NCBI GenBank assembly: GCA_963789885.1
Contig: CAWBNB010000050.1
Location: 1-64,000, forward strand
Length of the DNA: 64,000 bases
Direction: 5' to 3'
DNA from: DATEDA01 sp963789885
GTDB taxonomy: Bacteria; Pseudomonadota; Gammaproteobacteria; Burkholderiales; SG8-39
Shown: positions 48,918 to 57,640 of the stretch, piece by piece
Position numbering within the stretch: the stretch's first letter is position 1
How the letters are laid out: each line of letters begins with the position of its first letter
Program-made: the position numbers and the translations under genes
The notes under the pieces: model-generated
What the model was told of the DNA's origin: nothing
Database searches by the model: none
What the model saw: only the letters and a program-made list of their open reading frames with translations

Positions 48918-49892
48918 CTACTCGGCCTTCGCGCCGGACGCCTTCACGACCTTGCCCCAGCGCTCGTAGTCGCTCTTGATCTGCGCCGCAAACTCCTCGG
49001 GCGTGCTCGGGGAGGGCGTCTGGCCGATCCCGCTCAGGCGGGCGGCGACTTCGGGATCCTTGAGCACCCGGACGACGGCGGCGTTCAGCTTCACGACGAT
49101 CTCGCGCGGAGTCGCCGCGGGTGCTACTACCCCGTACCACTCGATCGCGTCGCTGAACTGCGGAAAGCCCGCCTCGACCGCGGTCGGCACCGCAGGCAGC
49201 GCCTCGTTGTGCTTGGTGCCGAGAATGCCGAGCGCCCGCAGCTTGCCCGCTTTCACCTGTGGCACCGTGGAAGTCGGGTTCGCGAACATCATGCTGACGT
49301 TTCCCGAGAGGAGGTCATTCACCGCCGGTCCCGCGCCCTTGTAGGGCACGTGCACGATGTTCGTCCCGGTCGTGAGCTTGAATAGCTCGCCGAGGAGTTG
49401 CTGCAGCGACGCGGTCGAGGCGAACGTCAGCACGCCCGGGCGCTGGGCTGCGAGCTGCGCGAGCTCCTGCATCGTCGTCGCCGGCACCGACGGGTGCACG
49501 ACGAGCACCGACGCGGTTTCCATCCCCCGCGAGACCGCGGCGAAATCGTGCAGCGTGTCGTAGCCGGTGCTCGCGTAGAGGTGCGGATTGATCGTCAGCG
49601 CGCCCTGGTGCGCGAGCGTAATCGTGTAGCCGTCGGCGGGCGCCTTCGCGCCGAGCGCCGTGCCGATGTTGCCCTGCGCCCCGGCGCGGTTGTCGACGAC
49701 GACCTGCTGCCCCCACACCTCCGCCAGCTTGGCGCCCACGACCCGGGCGAAGGCGTCGGTGCCGCCGCCGGGCGGGAAGGGGACGATGAAACGGACCGGC
49801 TTGTCGGGGAAGGCGTCCTGCGCGAAACCGGGCGGGACGGCGAGCGCCACGGCGATGACCAGCGTATTCGACAGTCGTTTCATGCGTCTCAT
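48918..49892 (-). CDS. Bug/TctC-type tripartite tricarboxylate receptor
   Basis: 324 aa, signal peptide KRLSNTLVIAVALAVPPGFA. FPDKPVRFIVPFPPGGGTDA, VVVDNRAGAQGNIGTALGAK, FKLTTGTNIVHVPYKGAGPA and MMFANPTSTVPQVKAGKLRA are classic Bug signatures. These periplasmic receptors bind carboxylates; no TctAB membrane genes are nearby, as is common for orphan Bugs. It starts 7 bases after the PrpD gene ends, so it is likely co-transcribed with LysR and PrpD. Confidence 0.9.
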   Translation of the reverse strand: MRRMKRLSNTLVIAVALAVPPGFAQDAFPDKPVRFIVPFPPGGGTDAFARVVGAKLAEVWGQQVVVDNRAGAQGNIGTALGAKAPADGYTITLAHQGALTINPHLYASTGYDTLHDFAAVSRGMETASVLVVHPSVPATTMQELAQLAAQRPGVLTFASTASLQQLLGELFKLTTGTNIVHVPYKGAGPAVNDLLSGNVSMMFANPTSTVPQVKAGKLRALGILGTKHNEALPAVPTAVEAGFPQFSDAIEWYGVVAPAATPREIVVKLNAAVVRVLKDPEVAARLSGIGQTPSPSTPEEFAAQIKSDYERWGKVVKASGAKAE

Positions 49893-49899
49893 GCGGCCC

Positions 49900-51258
49900 T
49901 CAGGTCCTCGGATTGGCGGCTGACAGTCTTGCGACGTTGGCAGCGTCGTCGCTGCGGTCCAGGGCCCACACTGCCTCGATCAGGCGATCGACGGGAACCC
50001 CGGAGGCGTTGAGCGCGGCGTGCGTCCGCGCCTTGCCCTCGAGCTGCGCGTCGGTCATCGGGCGGCCGAGGCTGCCGAGCGCGTGCGGGACTTCAAGCGC
50101 GAGCGTGCGGCCGTCGACGGTGCGCAGGGACACCGCGATCGCCTCGACCGGGATCGACGCATCGTCGTTCACCTCGACGCGGTCGCCGAACGCCTGCACG
50201 GCCGGCTCGGCCGCGCGCGCATCGCTGTACTCCGCGACGCCCGCCTTCCCGTAGATGAGGCAGACCGCGGCGGTGTGCTGGAGGCTCACCTGCGCCTCGC
50301 GCCCGGAGCGCGGCCGCTTCCGGTCGGTACGCTGGCGCAGCAGCGGATGACCGCGCACGGTCACCCGCTCGACGTTCTCGGCCCGCAGCTCGTGCCGGGC
50401 GCGAAGCTCGAGGAGCGCGTCGATCACCGGATGCAGGACGATCCCGCAGGGATAGGGCTTGTACGCGTTCTTCGTCGTCTCCCACACGGTCCCGAGGCCG
50501 CGCACGATCGCCGATGGATCCGCGCTCTGCCCCATCACCCGCGTGAACCCGCGCTCGCCCTCGAGCGTGGCCGGCGCAGCGGTGAACCCGCGCTCGGCGA
50601 GCAGCGCCGCGACGATCCCGTTCCGCGGCGCGTTGCCGACGCTCACGCTCTTCGCCATGCTGCCGAGGCTTTCCACCAGCCCGCAGGCCTGGTTGGCGCC
50701 GAGGCCGATCGCACAAGCCATGCGCTCCGCATCGAGCTCGAGCAGCTTGCCGACCGCAACCGCCGCGCCGATCACGCCGCATGTGCTGGTGATGTGCCAG
50801 CCGTGCGCGTAGTGCCACGGCGAGACGGCGTTGCCGACCCGGCACTCCGCTTCGAGGCCGAGGAGCAATGCATGCAGGAGCTGCCGCCCGCTGCACCGCT
50901 TCCGCTCGGCGAAAGCGAGCAGGGCGGGAGCGACCGGAGCCGTAGGGTGAATGATGGTGGGGTGATGCGTGTCGCAGAAATCGAGGACGTTCGCGCTGGC
51001 GCCGTTCACGAAGGCAGCGGTGAGGACGTCGGCGCGTTCGCTCCGGCCGATGATCGTCGCTTCCGCCGGTCCGGAGAACGGCTGCAGGACCGCGAGCGCG
51101 TGGTCGATCGCCGCGTCACGGCAGCCGCCGAACGCCGCACCGAATATGTTGAGCAGCGTCCGCTTCGACTCATGGCGCACTGCCTCGGGGATGTCCTCCC
51201 AGCGCGACTCGACGATGAACCGCGCGAGGCGTGCCGTCACCGCTCCAGTCGGATCCAT
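49900..51258 (-). CDS. MmgE/PrpD-family protein
   Basis: 452 aa from ATG 51258. SKRTLLNIFGAAFGGCRDAA, FCDTHHPTIIHPTAPVAPAL, HITSTCGVIGAAVAVGKLLE and KNAYKPYPCGIVLHPVIDAL are family hallmarks. Members include 2-methylcitrate dehydratase and cis-aconitate decarboxylase, so a (de)hydratase or decarboxylase acting on a polycarboxylate is likely. 8 bases separate it from the LysR gene upstream. Confidence 0.85.
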   Translation of the reverse strand: MDPTGAVTARLARFIVESRWEDIPEAVRHESKRTLLNIFGAAFGGCRDAAIDHALAVLQPFSGPAEATIIGRSERADVLTAAFVNGASANVLDFCDTHHPTIIHPTAPVAPALLAFAERKRCSGRQLLHALLLGLEAECRVGNAVSPWHYAHGWHITSTCGVIGAAVAVGKLLELDAERMACAIGLGANQACGLVESLGSMAKSVSVGNAPRNGIVAALLAERGFTAAPATLEGERGFTRVMGQSADPSAIVRGLGTVWETTKNAYKPYPCGIVLHPVIDALLELRARHELRAENVERVTVRGHPLLRQRTDRKRPRSGREAQVSLQHTAAVCLIYGKAGVAEYSDARAAEPAVQAFGDRVEVNDDASIPVEAIAVSLRTVDGRTLALEVPHALGSLGRPMTDAQLEGKARTHAALNASGVPVDRLIEAVWALDRSDDAANVARLSAANPRT

Positions 51259-51266
51259 GACGCGCC

Positions 51267-52235
51267 CTACGCCCTGAGCGCGGCTGGGATCGGCACGACC
51301 TCGGAGATCGCCGGACGCCACCAGCCTTCGGAGAGCTTCGCGCGCAGGGTCCCGATGAGGACCGCCTGCACCTCGCGCGCCGCGCGCGACAGCGGGCGGT
51401 CGCTCGCGTGCGCCATCGAGACCGTCCGGCTGACCGCCGGCTGGACGATGCGGATCGCCGCGAGCTGCCAGTTGCGATGCTCGCTGTGGAGCGCGGCGAG
51501 CGACAGCACGGTGAAGCAGCCGGAGCGGTTCACCATCTCGTTCATCTGCTCGGTGGCGTCGATCTCGGCGATGACGTTCAGCTGGATGCCAGTCTCGGCC
51601 GCCACCCGCTCGACGCCGCGCCGGATGTTGTAGTCGGCGCCGGGGAGGACGAGCGGCAGTCCGGTGAGCGAGCGCATCGGAATCTCGCCCGAGGGCGTGA
51701 GCAGGTGCCTGATCGTGGCCGGGTCGCGCGTGGCGAGGAAGAGCTCCTCGACGAACACCCGCTCGATGTCGATGCCGGGCCCCGGCTCGGCGTCGTGGAC
51801 GAGCCCGAAGTCCATCCGGCCGTCCAGGATCCACTGCCGCGTGTGCCCGGAGAGACCGCCGACGACGCGCAACTGGACGTTCGGAAGCTGCGTGCGCACG
51901 CGCTCGACGAAGTCCACGGTGACGAGCGATGCGAGCGACCCGGGAATGCCGACCACCACGCGGCCGATCGGCGTCGACTGGAACGCCTGCAGGCTCGTCT
52001 TCGCCGTGTCGACCGTCCGCAGCACCGCGTGTGCGTGCAGCAGGAACTCCTCGCCCTCGGGCGTCAGGATCACGCCGTCGCGGCGCCGCTCGAAGAGCGG
52101 CACGCCGAGCTCGTCCTCGAGCACCTTGATCTGGACGCTCACCGACGGCTGCGAGATGTGGATCGACTGCGCGGCCTTGAGGATCGAACGGTGTTCGGCC
52201 ACCGCGACGAAGTATTCGAGCTGTCTGAGATTCAC
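51267..52235 (-). CDS. LysR-family transcriptional regulator
   Basis: 322 aa from GTG 52235 behind AGGAG. NLRQLEYFVAVAEHRSILKA, AQSIHISQPSVSVQIKVLED and ELGVPLFERRRDGVILTPEG form the wHTH; the rest is the effector-binding domain (IGRVVVGIPGSLASLVTVDF). It is divergent from the catabolic genes at 52415 and heads the LysR-PrpD-Bug operon, so it probably controls both directions in response to a pathway acid. Confidence 0.9.
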   Translation of the reverse strand: MNLRQLEYFVAVAEHRSILKAAQSIHISQPSVSVQIKVLEDELGVPLFERRRDGVILTPEGEEFLLHAHAVLRTVDTAKTSLQAFQSTPIGRVVVGIPGSLASLVTVDFVERVRTQLPNVQLRVVGGLSGHTRQWILDGRMDFGLVHDAEPGPGIDIERVFVEELFLATRDPATIRHLLTPSGEIPMRSLTGLPLVLPGADYNIRRGVERVAAETGIQLNVIAEIDATEQMNEMVNRSGCFTVLSLAALHSEHRNWQLAAIRIVQPAVSRTVSMAHASDRPLSRAAREVQAVLIGTLRAKLSEGWWRPAISEVVPIPAALRA

Positions 52236-52327
52236 GGGCTTCTCCTGCCGCAGCCGGGTCGGTCGCGGGATGCCGGGCGATCGTTCCACAACGCGCGGGC
52301 GGAGTAAAGCCGTGCGGGCGCGGCGGG

Positions 52328-52368
52328 CTATAGCTTGCTGCGCCGCGCCGGATCGGAAATCGCTATAG
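52328..52368. promoter_or_regulatory. Inverted repeat in the LysR divergent promoter region
   Basis: CTATAGC (52328-52334) and GCTATAG (52362-52368) form a 7-bp inverted repeat 27 bases apart between the divergent LysR and SDR genes. Each arm is itself almost a palindrome. The place and dyad fit a LysR-type binding site; no experiment supports it. Confidence 0.4.
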
Positions 52369-52414
52369 GCGGGGTACCCGCGACCGGGTAAGCTCCTGCT
52401 CCCGGAACGCATCC

Positions 52415-53200
52415 ATGAAATCGCTCGCAGGCAAAGGCGCGCTCGTCACCGGGTCGGACGGCGGTATCGGCTTCGCGATCGCCGAGGCGCTGGCGGACGA
52501 GGGCTGCAACGTGGTGCTGAACGGTCCCGCCGAGTCCGCGGCGACCGGCGCGCTCTGCGAACGGATCGCGGCGAAGGGCGTGAAGTGCGTCTACGTACGC
52601 GCCGACGTGGGGCAGCTGGCCGGGATCGAACGGCTGTTCGCCGCCGCCGGGGCGATCGGCGGCGTCGACATCCTGGTGAACAACGCGGTCGTCCGCCACT
52701 TTCATCCGATCGAGGAATTCCCGGTGACCGAATGGGAGCGTGCGCTCGCGGTGAACGTGTCGGCGGTGTTCCACACGACGCGGCTCGCGGTGCCGGGGAT
52801 GAAGCAGCGAAACTGGGGGCGGATCGTCAACATGGCGTCGATCTACAGTACGCGCGGCGCCGAGCAACGGGTCGACTACGTCACCGCCAAGCACGCCGTC
52901 GTCGGGATCACGCAGACCGTCGCGCTGGAGCTCGCGCGGACCGGGATCACCTGCAACGCCATCCAGCCTGGCTGGGTGCTCACGCCGCACGCCGAGCGGC
53001 AGATCGCCGAGCGGATGAAGGCCGCGGACAGCACGCGCGAGGAGGCGATCGAGGCGCTGTTCGCCTCGCGCCAGCCGTCGGGTCGGTTCATCGCGCCGGC
53101 CGAGGTCGCCGCGTTCGTCGTGTTCCTGTGCTCCGCGGCGGGCGCCGCGATCACCGGCGCCACGCTCGCGGTCGACGGCGGCTGGTCGGCGGCGCCATGA
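52415..53200 (+). CDS. Short-chain dehydrogenase/reductase
   Basis: 261 aa NAD(P)-dependent enzyme. KGALVTGSDGGIGFAIAEAL is the cofactor motif, VDILVNNAVVRHFHP the NNA(G) strand, GRIVNMASIYSTRGAEQRVD the Ser strand (residues MASIYS) and YVTAKHAVVG the YxxxK pair. The C-terminus ITGATLAVDGGWSAAP is standard. Closest in pattern to 3-hydroxybutyrate dehydrogenase-like SDRs. First gene of the plus-strand catabolic series; the next gene is 10 bases on. Confidence 0.85.
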   Translation: MKSLAGKGALVTGSDGGIGFAIAEALADEGCNVVLNGPAESAATGALCERIAAKGVKCVYVRADVGQLAGIERLFAAAGAIGGVDILVNNAVVRHFHPIEEFPVTEWERALAVNVSAVFHTTRLAVPGMKQRNWGRIVNMASIYSTRGAEQRVDYVTAKHAVVGITQTVALELARTGITCNAIQPGWVLTPHAERQIAERMKAADSTREEAIEALFASRQPSGRFIAPAEVAAFVVFLCSAAGAAITGATLAVDGGWSAAP

Positions 53201-53210
53201 GCGCTTTGCG

Positions 53211-54005
53211 ATGACTTCCGTCTACGAGCTCTACGCCATCAAGTACGCGCACCACGAGCGGCGGCGGAGCGACAACTTCATCGGGGGCGACCCGCACGAC
53301 GGGCCGATGCCGATGGACTATTTCGTGTGGCTCGCGCGGAGCGCCGAGCGGACCTTCGTGATCGACACCGGATTCAACGCGGAAGCCGCGGCGCGCCGCA
53401 AGCGCGAGCACATCCGCTGTCCGACGAAGGGCCTGGCGATGCTGGATGTGGATGCCGCAAAGGTGCGCGACGTCATCATCACGCACCTGCACTACGACCA
53501 CGTCGGCAACTTCGATCTCTTTCCGGCGGCGACCTTCCACCTGCAGGACCGCGAGATGCAGTTCGCGACCGGGCGGCACATGTACGCCGGCGTGCTGCGC
53601 CACTCGTTCGACGTGGAGAACGTGGCCGGCATGGTGCGGGAGGTCTACCGGGAGCGGGTCGCGTTCTACGACGGCGATGCCGAGGTCGCGCCGGGGATCT
53701 CGGTGCATCTCGTCGGCGGTCACACGATGGGCCTGCAGTTCGTCCGCGTTCACACGCGGCGCGGCTGGGTAGTCGTCGCCTCGGATGCGAGCCACTACTA
53801 CGAAAACATGCTCGAGCGGCGACCGTACCCGACGGTGTTCAGCGTCGGCGACATGATCCAGGGCTGGGGGCGGCTCTTCGCGCTCGCCGATTCGCCCGAT
53901 CACGTCGTCCCGGGCCACGACCCGGACGTGCTGCGGCGGTATCCGGTGCCCCGCCCGGGACTGGAAGGAATCGCTGTGCGGCTCGACGTAGCGCCGGCTG
54001 GCTGA
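53211..54005 (+). CDS. Metallo-beta-lactamase-fold hydrolase, AHL-lactonase-like
   Basis: 264 aa. IITHLHYDHVGNFDLFPAAT has HxHxDH (His92, His94, Asp96, His97); HLVGGHTMGLQFVRVHTRRG, VVASDASHYYENM and VVPGHDPDVLRRYP hold the other metal ligands. It resembles N-acyl homoserine lactonases, but in this operon a lactone intermediate of the pathway is a likelier substrate than a quorum signal. 14 bases before the next gene. Confidence 0.8.
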   Translation: MTSVYELYAIKYAHHERRRSDNFIGGDPHDGPMPMDYFVWLARSAERTFVIDTGFNAEAAARRKREHIRCPTKGLAMLDVDAAKVRDVIITHLHYDHVGNFDLFPAATFHLQDREMQFATGRHMYAGVLRHSFDVENVAGMVREVYRERVAFYDGDAEVAPGISVHLVGGHTMGLQFVRVHTRRGWVVVASDASHYYENMLERRPYPTVFSVGDMIQGWGRLFALADSPDHVVPGHDPDVLRRYPVPRPGLEGIAVRLDVAPAG

Positions 54006-54019
54006 CCGCGGGAGGACGC

Positions 54020-54937
54020 GTGGCAAGCGGCAAGATCGGATTCATCGGGCTCGGCGTGATGGGTGCGCCGATGTCGACGCGGCTGCTCGAACGCGGCCAC
54101 GTGCTCGTCGTTCACGACCGCGATCCCGAAGCGGTGCGAAAGCTCACCACGGCCGGCGCGACCGCGGCGGCGAGCGCGCGCGAGGTTGCGGACGCGGCGC
54201 GCACGGTGTTCGTAAGCCTGCCGACCCCCGCGATCGTGCGCGAGGTCGCGCTCGGCGCGGAGGGGATCGTCCACGGGAGCGCAGTCCGCACCTTCGTCGA
54301 CCTGTCCACCACCGGCTCGATCGTCGAACGGGATGTGGCGGCGGCGCTCGCCGCCCGCGAGATCGAAGCCGTCGACGCGCCGGTGTCCGGCGGCGCGGCC
54401 GGCGCGCAGAAGGGCGCGCTCGCGGTCATGGTCGCGGGCCGGCCGGAGGCGGTTGCCGGCGTCCGGCCGCTCCTCGACGTCTTCGGCAAGGTGTTCGTCG
54501 TCGGCGAACGCCCGGGGCAGGGACAGCTCATGAAGCTGATCAATAACATCCTGTCCACGACCGCGTTCGCGATCACGTCCGAGGCGTTGGTCGCGGGCGT
54601 CAAGGGCGGACTCGACGCCGACACGATGCTCGCGGTCATCAACGCCGGGAGCGGCCGGAACGGTGCCACGGAAGACAAGTTCCCGAAGTGGGTGCTGCCG
54701 CGGACGTTCGCGTTCGGGTTTCCGATCGCGAGCGTCTGCAAGGACATCTCGCTCGCGGTCGACGAATTCCAGGCGCTCGGCGTGCCGATGTGGGTGGGCG
54801 GCGCCGCGCGCCAGCTCTGGCACTACGCCAATGCCCAGGGCGGCGGGGCGAACGACATGACCTCGCTCGTCACGTACATCGAGGCGTGGGCGGACGCCGA
54901 GGTGAAGGGCAAGATGGCGAGGGCCACCAAATCGTGA
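54020..54937 (+). CDS. NAD(P)-dependent beta-hydroxyacid dehydrogenase (HIBADH-like)
   Basis: 305 aa from GTG 54020 behind GGAGG. GKIGFIGLGVMGAPMSTRLL is the Rossmann start with the family signature, DAPVSGGAAGAQKGALAVMV the substrate loop, and GQGQLMKLINNILSTTAFAI carries the catalytic Lys. It likely oxidises a 3-hydroxyacid or reduces a tartronate-semialdehyde-like intermediate. It overlaps the next gene by four bases (GTGA). Confidence 0.85.
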   Translation: MASGKIGFIGLGVMGAPMSTRLLERGHVLVVHDRDPEAVRKLTTAGATAAASAREVADAARTVFVSLPTPAIVREVALGAEGIVHGSAVRTFVDLSTTGSIVERDVAAALAAREIEAVDAPVSGGAAGAQKGALAVMVAGRPEAVAGVRPLLDVFGKVFVVGERPGQGQLMKLINNILSTTAFAITSEALVAGVKGGLDADTMLAVINAGSGRNGATEDKFPKWVLPRTFAFGFPIASVCKDISLAVDEFQALGVPMWVGGAARQLWHYANAQGGGANDMTSLVTYIEAWADAEVKGKMARATKS

Positions 54938-55401
54938 GCGAGCTGCGCGCCGAGCTGCGCGACCTCTACGACGACTATGCGTCCTGCCTCGACGAGATGG
55001 ACCTTGATGCGTGGTGCGGGTTCTTCACCGACGACTGCACCTACAAGGTGATCTCGTTCGAGAATCACAGCGAGGGCCTGCCGCTCGCCCTGATCGAGTG
55101 CCGCGGGATCGGGATGGTCCGCGACCGCGTCGCCGCGATCCGCGAAACGACCGTGTACGAGCCGCGGCAGCTTCGCCACTTCGTGTCCGGCGTACGGGTA
55201 GACGGCGTCGAAGGCGACACGATCGCCGCCCGGGCGAACTTCCTGATCGCGGAGAACCTCTCGGACCGGGAACCGCAGATCGCGATGGTCGGCCGCTATC
55301 TCGACCGTCTCGTCCGGATCGGCACGGCGCTCAGGTTCAGGGAGCGCGTGTGCGTCTACGACAACTACCGGATCAGAACCTCGCTGGTGGTACCCGTATG
55401 A
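54934..55401 (+). CDS. Aromatic-ring hydroxylating oxygenase beta subunit
   Basis: 155 aa from GTG 54934. LRDLYDDYASCLDEMDLDAW, FFTDDCTYKVISFENHSEGL, RETTVYEPRQLRHFVSGVRV and VCVYDNYRIRTSLVVPV match the SnoaL/NTF2-like small subunits that pack against Rieske alpha subunits. It overlaps both neighbours by four bases, consistent with tight coupling to the alpha subunit. Confidence 0.8.
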   Translation: MSELRAELRDLYDDYASCLDEMDLDAWCGFFTDDCTYKVISFENHSEGLPLALIECRGIGMVRDRVAAIRETTVYEPRQLRHFVSGVRVDGVEGDTIAARANFLIAENLSDREPQIAMVGRYLDRLVRIGTALRFRERVCVYDNYRIRTSLVVPV

Positions 55402-56633
55402 ACGATGTGCCGCGCGTGTGGCCGAAGGACGGATCCGCCCGCGTCCCGGCGTGGGTCTACACCGATCCTGCGCTCTTCGCCCGCGAGATGCAGGTGTTCT
55501 TCGAGGGGCCGAACTGGAACTACGTCGGCCTCGAGTGCGAGGTGCCGGAGCGCGGCGCGTACAAGCGCAGCTGGATCGGCACCCGGCCGGTGCTGCTCGT
55601 GCGGGACGAGGCGGACGCGCTTCACGTCCTCGAGAACCGCTGCGCGCACCGCGGCTCGATGATCTGCTGGCGCAACAAGGGCGTCGTCAAGGACTTCACT
55701 TGCCCCTACCACCATTGGAACTACGACCTCCGCGGCAACCTGCTCGGACTCCCGTTCCTGCGCGGGGCGATGGGGAAGGGCGGGATGCCCGCCGACTTCA
55801 ACAAGGCGGAGCACGGGTTGCGCCGGCTGCGGGCCACGGTGCGCGGCGGCGTCGTCTGGGCGACGTTCGATCCCGATGCGCCGGCGCTCGAGACTTACCT
55901 CGGCACCGCGATTCTCACCGAGCTCGACCGCACCTTCAGCGGCCGCCCGCTGCGCCTGCTCGGGTGCAACCGCCAGCTCCTGCCGTGCAACTGGAAGCAC
56001 TACCTCGAGAACAGCCGCGATCCGTATCACGCGACCTTGCTGCACAGCTTCTTCCTGACGTTCGGCCTGTTGCGCGCCGACACGGCGTTCAGGGCGGAAC
56101 CGACCGAGGGCGGGCGCCACGGGATCATGGCCTCGACGTACTCGCCGGACACCGCGCGGCGGCAGAACGACGCCACGCGGCAGATGGCCGCGCTCAAGTC
56201 CGACTTCAAGCTTGCGGACACTGAGGTCGTGAAGCCGGTCGACGAGTTCGGCGACAGCTCGATGATCAACTACTCGGTCTTTCCGGCGGTGTTCTTCCAG
56301 CAGCACGGGAACAGCCTGGCCGTGCGGCACATCATCCCGAAGAGCGAGTCCGCGACCGAGCTCGCGTGGACGCACTACGGCTACGCCGACGACGACGAGG
56401 CGATGCGCCGCCGGCGCCTCATCCAGGCGAACCTGATGGGCCCGGCCGGCTACGTCGCCGTCGACGACAGCGAGGTGCTGGCGCAGCTCGGCACGGTCGC
56501 GCGGAGCGCGCCGGACTCGGTGCAGGTCATCGAGATGGGCGGCCGCGACACCGCGACCCAGGACACGATGGTGAGCGAGACCCTGATCCGCAACTTCTAC
56601 CGTTTCTATCGCGAACAGATGGGCCTGGGCTGA
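55398..56633 (+). CDS. Rieske oxygenase alpha subunit
   Basis: 411 aa. The Rieske centre is CAH (82-84) and CPYH (102-105) with 17 residues between. The mononuclear iron site is in NSRDPYHATLLH: Asp208, His211, His216. The sequence follows benzoate/biphenyl-type ring-hydroxylating dioxygenases (CAHRGSMICWRNKGVVKDFT). It needs a reductase and ferredoxin, not seen in this window, so these may be shared with another system. The ATG overlaps the beta-subunit stop by four bases. Confidence 0.9.
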   Translation: MNDVPRVWPKDGSARVPAWVYTDPALFAREMQVFFEGPNWNYVGLECEVPERGAYKRSWIGTRPVLLVRDEADALHVLENRCAHRGSMICWRNKGVVKDFTCPYHHWNYDLRGNLLGLPFLRGAMGKGGMPADFNKAEHGLRRLRATVRGGVVWATFDPDAPALETYLGTAILTELDRTFSGRPLRLLGCNRQLLPCNWKHYLENSRDPYHATLLHSFFLTFGLLRADTAFRAEPTEGGRHGIMASTYSPDTARRQNDATRQMAALKSDFKLADTEVVKPVDEFGDSSMINYSVFPAVFFQQHGNSLAVRHIIPKSESATELAWTHYGYADDDEAMRRRRLIQANLMGPAGYVAVDDSEVLAQLGTVARSAPDSVQVIEMGGRDTATQDTMVSETLIRNFYRFYREQMGLG

Positions 56634-56666
56634 CCGGGCGAAGCAGGTAACAAGGAGGAAGAGACA

Positions 56667-57635
56667 GTGAGAGTGTCGAAGCAGATCCTGGCCGCCCTCG
56701 GCCTCGCCGTCGCGTGCGCGGGCGCAGTCGGGCAACCGTATCCCAGCAAGCCCATCCGCTTCGTCGTGGCGACCGCGGCCGGCGGCGCGTCCGACATCGT
56801 CGCGCGCACGGTCGCCGAGCGGATGCAGGAAGGCCTCGGCCAGCCGATCGTCGTGGAGGCGAAGCCGGGGGCGAACGGCAACCTGGCGGCGGAGTACGTC
56901 GCCAAGGCGGCGCCCGACGGCTACACGATGATGATGGGGACGATCGGGGTCATGGCGATCAACCCGTCGATGTACCGCAAGGTCGCGTTCGATCCGCTCA
57001 CCGACTTCGCGCCGGTCGCGCCGCTCGTGTCGTTCTCGAACATGCTGGTCGTGCGCAACGACCTGCCGGTGAAGAGTGTGAAGGAGCTGATCGAGTACGC
57101 GCGCGCGAACCCGGGCAAGCTCCGCTACGGCTCGCCCGGCTCGGGCGGCTCGCCGCACATGGCGATGGTGGTGTTCGGCCAGATGAACAATCTCGACATC
57201 GTGCACGTGCCCTACAAGGGCGCGGCGGCGGCGCTCAACGATCTCCTCGGCGGGCACATCGACATGGCGTTCAGCGATCCGCTCGTCACGACGCCGCAGG
57301 TGAAAGCGGGCCGCGTGCGCGCGCTCGCCGTCAGCGGGCCGCAGCGCCTCGAGTCGGCGCCGGACATTCCGACGGTGGCGGAGGCCGGCGTGCCCGGCTT
57401 CTCGGTCGTGGGCTGGCTCGGGATCGTCGTTCCGGCGGGCACGCCGCCCGACCGCATCGCGCTCCTGAACGCCGAGGCGAACAAGGCGCTCGCCAACCCC
57501 GACGTCCGGAAGCGGCTGATCGCCAACGGCGCGGCGATCACGCCGGGCACGCCGGAGGACTTCGACAAGCTCGTCCGCAGCGAGTACCAGCGCTGGAAGA
57601 AGGTGGTGAGCGACTCCAAGCTGGTCGCGGAGTAG
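56667..57635 (+). CDS. Bug/TctC-type tripartite tricarboxylate receptor
   Basis: 322 aa from GTG 56667 behind AAGGAGGAA. Signal peptide KQILAALGLAVACAGAVGQP. YPSKPIRFVVATAAGGASDI, VVEAKPGANGNLAAEYVAKA, MNNLDIVHVPYKGAAAALND and MAFSDPLVTTPQVKAGRVRA are Bug signatures. It resembles the receptor at 48918 only at family level. Placed inside the catabolic series, it probably brings the substrate or a product acid. Confidence 0.9.
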   Translation: MRVSKQILAALGLAVACAGAVGQPYPSKPIRFVVATAAGGASDIVARTVAERMQEGLGQPIVVEAKPGANGNLAAEYVAKAAPDGYTMMMGTIGVMAINPSMYRKVAFDPLTDFAPVAPLVSFSNMLVVRNDLPVKSVKELIEYARANPGKLRYGSPGSGGSPHMAMVVFGQMNNLDIVHVPYKGAAAALNDLLGGHIDMAFSDPLVTTPQVKAGRVRALAVSGPQRLESAPDIPTVAEAGVPGFSVVGWLGIVVPAGTPPDRIALLNAEANKALANPDVRKRLIANGAAITPGTPEDFDKLVRSEYQRWKKVVSDSKLVAE

Positions 57636-57640
57636 CGGCG

